This document shows positions 41,792-44,408 of a stretch of DNA of 44,408 nt, one piece after another. Every line of letters starts with the position of its first letter. Position 1 is the first letter of the stretch. The stretch lies in NCBI GenBank assembly GCA_934085675.1, contig CAKOHH010000011.1, positions 1-44,408 on the forward strand. The letters run 5' to 3'. The notes below the pieces were generated by a model that saw only the letters and a list, made by a program, of their open reading frames with translations, had not been told where the DNA came from and made no database searches. This DNA comes from an uncultured Bacilli bacterium (GTDB lineage Bacteria; Bacillota_I; Bacilli_A; RF39; UBA660). Both the position numbers and the translations under genes were made by a program.

Positions 41792-44242
41792 ATGGATAGA
41801 ATAGTTGAAAATAATGTTGTAAAAGAAGTCCAAGATTCCTTTCTTAGATATTCTATGAGTGTAATAGCCTCTCGTGCTTTACCTGATTTAAGAGACGGTT
41901 TAAAACCAGTCCATAGAAGAATTTTATATTCTATGTATGAATCTAATTACACACCAGACAAACCACACCGTAAAAGTGCGCGTATTGTTGGTGATGTAAT
42001 GGGAAAATATCATCCACACGGCGACTCATCAATTTATGATGCGATGGTTCGTATGGCTCAACCATTTAGTTTTAGACATATGCTTGTTGATGGACATGGT
42101 AACTTTGGTAATATGGATGGTGACGGAGCTGCTGCTATGCGTTACACCGAGGCTCGTTTGTCAAAACTTTCTTTAGAAATGGTTCGGGATATCAACAAAG
42201 ATACTGTTGATTTTGTTCCTAATTTTGATGAAACGGAAAAAGAACCAGAGATTTTACCAAGTAGATTTCCGAATATTTTAGTAAATGGTACAATGGGTAT
42301 TGCCGTTGGTATGGCTACTAACATTCCTCCTCATAATTTAGGGGAAGTTATTGATGGTTGTGTGGCTTATATTGATAATCATGATATTGATACTTTAGGT
42401 TTAATGCAATATATTAAAGGTCCAGATTTCCCAACAGGAGGTACTATTTTAGGTAATAGTGGTATTAAAAAAGCCTATGAAACAGGTCGTGGTAGTATTA
42501 CAATTCGTGGTAAGGTAGAAATAGATGAAAATAATGGTAAAAATCGTATTATTGTTACTGAGCTACCTTATCAAGTTAATAAAGCCGAATTTCAATCTCG
42601 TATAGGAGAACTTGTTCGGGAAAAAATCCTTGATGGCATTAGTGATTTACATGAGGAATCAAACCTAGAAAATCCTGTTAGAGTAGTTATCTACTTAAAA
42701 AGAGATGCAAATGCAAATGTTGTTTTAAATAATTTATATAAGCATACACAATTACAAACAACATATGGTATTAATTTCTTAATGTTAGATCAAAAAAGCC
42801 CAGTAGTATTGCCTTTAAAGGATATAATTTCTAAATATATCGATTATCAACGTGAAATTATCATTCGTCGTACGAAATTTGATTTGAAAAAGGCTGAAGC
42901 TAGAGTTCATATTTTAGAGGGCTTAAAAATTGCATTAGATCATTTAGATGAGGTAATTAAAGTGATTCGTGAATCAAATACAGACGAAATTGCTAAAAGT
43001 GAGCTTATTCGTCGCTTTGGTTTAGATGAGATTCAAGCAGACGCTATCCTAGAAATGAAGTTAAGACGTTTAACAGGTATTGAAAGAGACAAGATAGAAG
43101 CTGAATTACAGTCACTATTAGATGCTATTAAAGAATATAAGGAAATATTAGCTAGTGATGAAAAAGTTTTAGGAATTATTAAGGCTGAATTACTTGAAAT
43201 AAAGGCAAAATATGCTGATGAAAGACGTACGAATATTGATATGACTGCTATTGAGTATATTGAGGATGAATCATTAATTCCAGAAGAAAACATTATGATT
43301 GCCTTAACAAACAAAGGTTATATCAAAAGAACAACAACTGATACCTTTAAATCACAAAATCGTGGCGGTGTTGGTGTAAAAGGAATGGGAACCAATGAAG
43401 AAGACTTTGTCGAGCATTTATTGAGCTTATCAACCCATGATTATGTGTTATTCTTCACAAATAAAGGTAAGGTATATCGTTTAAAAGGATATGAAATACC
43501 TGAATTTAATCGTCAATCTAAAGGAATTCCTATTATTAACTTACTTCAAATAGATAAAGATGAATCTATTAATTCGATGATAAAGATTTCTAAAGATGAA
43601 AGTTCAAAATATTTACTATTTGCAACTAAGAAAGGTATTGTTAAGAAAACAGCTATAGAAGAATTCGATAATATCCGTACAAATGGTAAAATATGCATTT
43701 CTTTAAGAGAAAATGATGAATTAATTGGGGTACGTAAAACAACTGGTAATGATATGGTTTTATTAGGCTCTTCATCTGGTCGAATGGTTAAATTTAACGA
43801 GAAAAGTATTCGTGTCATGGGTAGAACAGCAAGCGGTGTTCGTGGTATCAATCTTGAAGATGCAGAATGTATTGGCGTTGAAATTGCTACAGAGGACGAT
43901 AAAATCTTAATTGTTACAGTTAAAGGATACGGAAAGCAAACAAATGTTCGAGAATTTAGACAAACAAGTAGAGGAAGCAAAGGTGTAAAAGCTTTAAACA
44001 TAACTGAAAAGAACGGTATTATTGCTTCATTTAAACTTGTTGAAGATGATTCAGATGTTATTGTTATTACAAACACAGGCATGCTAATAAGATTGCCTTT
44101 AGATCAAGTTTCTACTTTAGGTAGAGCAACGCAGGGAGTTAGATTAATTAATTTAAAAAATAATCAAACTGTTTCTACTATAAGTATTGTAGAACATGAA
44201 AACAAAGATGAAGAAATAGCTGAAGATAAAAGAGAAGATTAA
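41792..44242 (+). CDS. gyrA: DNA gyrase subunit A
   Basis: 816-residue breakage-reunion subunit. The catalytic Tyr is in MRYTEARLSK (about residue 118); the quinolone-resistance region HPHGDSSIYDAMVRMAQ (about 75-91) shows Ser/Ser-type residues typical of a sensitive enzyme. The C-terminal pinwheel includes the GyrA box QNRGGVG near residue 525, which separates GyrA from ParC and allows negative supercoiling. An acidic tail ends the protein. AGGAGG site; 10 nt after gyrB. Confidence 0.97.
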   Translation: MDRIVENNVVKEVQDSFLRYSMSVIASRALPDLRDGLKPVHRRILYSMYESNYTPDKPHRKSARIVGDVMGKYHPHGDSSIYDAMVRMAQPFSFRHMLVDGHGNFGNMDGDGAAAMRYTEARLSKLSLEMVRDINKDTVDFVPNFDETEKEPEILPSRFPNILVNGTMGIAVGMATNIPPHNLGEVIDGCVAYIDNHDIDTLGLMQYIKGPDFPTGGTILGNSGIKKAYETGRGSITIRGKVEIDENNGKNRIIVTELPYQVNKAEFQSRIGELVREKILDGISDLHEESNLENPVRVVIYLKRDANANVVLNNLYKHTQLQTTYGINFLMLDQKSPVVLPLKDIISKYIDYQREIIIRRTKFDLKKAEARVHILEGLKIALDHLDEVIKVIRESNTDEIAKSELIRRFGLDEIQADAILEMKLRRLTGIERDKIEAELQSLLDAIKEYKEILASDEKVLGIIKAELLEIKAKYADERRTNIDMTAIEYIEDESLIPEENIMIALTNKGYIKRTTTDTFKSQNRGGVGVKGMGTNEEDFVEHLLSLSTHDYVLFFTNKGKVYRLKGYEIPEFNRQSKGIPIINLLQIDKDESINSMIKISKDESSKYLLFATKKGIVKKTAIEEFDNIRTNGKICISLRENDELIGVRKTTGNDMVLLGSSSGRMVKFNEKSIRVMGRTASGVRGINLEDAECIGVEIATEDDKILIVTVKGYGKQTNVREFRQTSRGSKGVKALNITEKNGIIASFKLVEDDSDVIVITNTGMLIRLPLDQVSTLGRATQGVRLINLKNNQTVSTISIVEHENKDEEIAEDKRED

Positions 44243-44259
44243 TTTCTTCTTTTTTTTAT
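44232..44259 (+). terminator. Terminator of the gyrase operon
   Basis: An AGAAG ... CTTCT hairpin at the gyrA stop followed by eight T. Confidence 0.75.
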
Positions 44260-44270
44260 TTTAATTAAAA

Positions 44271-44408
44271 TGTTTCACGTGAAACATATGAATAAAGAAT
44301 AAAGAAAACAATGTTTCACGTGAAACATATAAATAAAGAATAAAGAAAACAATGTTTCACGTGAAACATATAAATAAAGAATAAAGAAAACAATGTTTCA
44401 CGTGAAAC
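44271..44408. repeat. Tandem array of parS-like sites with 41-bp period, open at the window end
   Basis: TGTTTCACGTGAAACA, a perfect 16-bp palindrome equal to the consensus bacterial parS, occurs at 44271-44286, 44312-44327 and 44353-44368; a fourth begins at 44394 and is cut after 15 bases by the window edge. Each site is followed by a nearly identical 25-bp spacer containing AATAAAGAATAAAG; the only variation seen is one base in the first spacer. ParB or Noc-family proteins load at such sites. Confidence 0.93.

Noticed and set aside
43546..44082. 178-codon open frame antisense to gyrA
   Set aside because: It is a shadow of the gyrA reading frame, which is strongly conserved; no start signal or family resemblance.
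1..44408. Mycoplasma-like code with TGA as Trp
   Set aside because: TGA ends several genes at expected family lengths (for example rlmB and agrA at ATGA overlaps) and Trp is encoded by TGG throughout.
1..44408. tRNA, rRNA, CRISPR array, insertion sequence or riboswitch of a known metabolite class
   Set aside because: Scanning by eye found no tRNA T-loop contexts, no T-box motif before argS, no spaced direct repeats other than the parS array, and no transposase.

Overview
The window is an AT-rich chromosomal segment of an endospore-lineage Bacilli (Firmicutes). Protein sequences and gene order resemble Bacillus: rlmB-sigH-secE-nusG-rplKAJL, spoIID/spoIIQ/murA, prfA-prmC-spoIIR-mntP, rpoE-argS, rpmH-rnpA-yidC-jag-mnmE-mnmG-rsmG-noc, and dnaA-dnaN-recF-gyrB-gyrA. 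TGA is a stop codon (for example the ATGA overlap of rlmB and sigH), so this is not a genetic-code-4 Mollicute. A gut-type uncultured Bacilli lineage is plausible, but that is inference.

Layout. The replication origin lies at about 34.9-36.85 kb. Genes to its left are almost all on the minus strand and genes to its right on the plus strand, so nearly everything is co-directional with replication. The head-on exceptions are a zeta-like kinase module (6260-7181), agrB-agrD (11596-12366) and pbp1A (25493-27424). From left to right: ribosomal protein and transcription genes with sigH (0.1-5.5 kb); two accessory units, an unknown gene and the zeta-like kinase (5.6-7.2 kb); secA, hpf and two cold-shock genes (7.6-11.3 kb); a complete agr-type peptide quorum-sensing system (11.6-14.4 kb); spoIIQ, spoIID, ywzB, rpiB, rpmE, a degenerate GDSL protein and murA (14.5-19.1 kb); mntP, spoIIR, prmC, an ADP-ribosyltransferase-like gene and prfA (19.2-22.9 kb); rpoE, argS and a DUF1934 gene (22.9-25.4 kb); a class A PBP; then the tRNA/rRNA-modification and membrane-insertion block up to the origin.

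How the parts fit. DNA replication initiation (DnaA, clamp, RecF, gyrase) is flanked by chromosome-organisation elements: a Noc-type ParB-family protein on the left and, at the right edge, a tandem array of parS-like palindromes with a 41-bp period after gyrA. Decision-making genes for stationary phase and development are scattered through the window: SigH, the agr peptide system, a ComK homolog in the dnaN-recF interval, and three engulfment/forespore genes (spoIIQ, spoIID, spoIIR).

Most unusual items: the tandem parS array; near-duplicate DnaA-box blocks on both sides of dnaA; comK embedded between dnaN and recF and ending inside the region that aligns with the known MecA-recognition peptide; an R-STS-ExE ADP-ribosyltransferase gene between prfA and an N-terminally short prmC; and a Noc-like protein whose expected neighbours soj/spo0J are absent here. 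All functional statements are from sequence reading and family knowledge; no searches were run.
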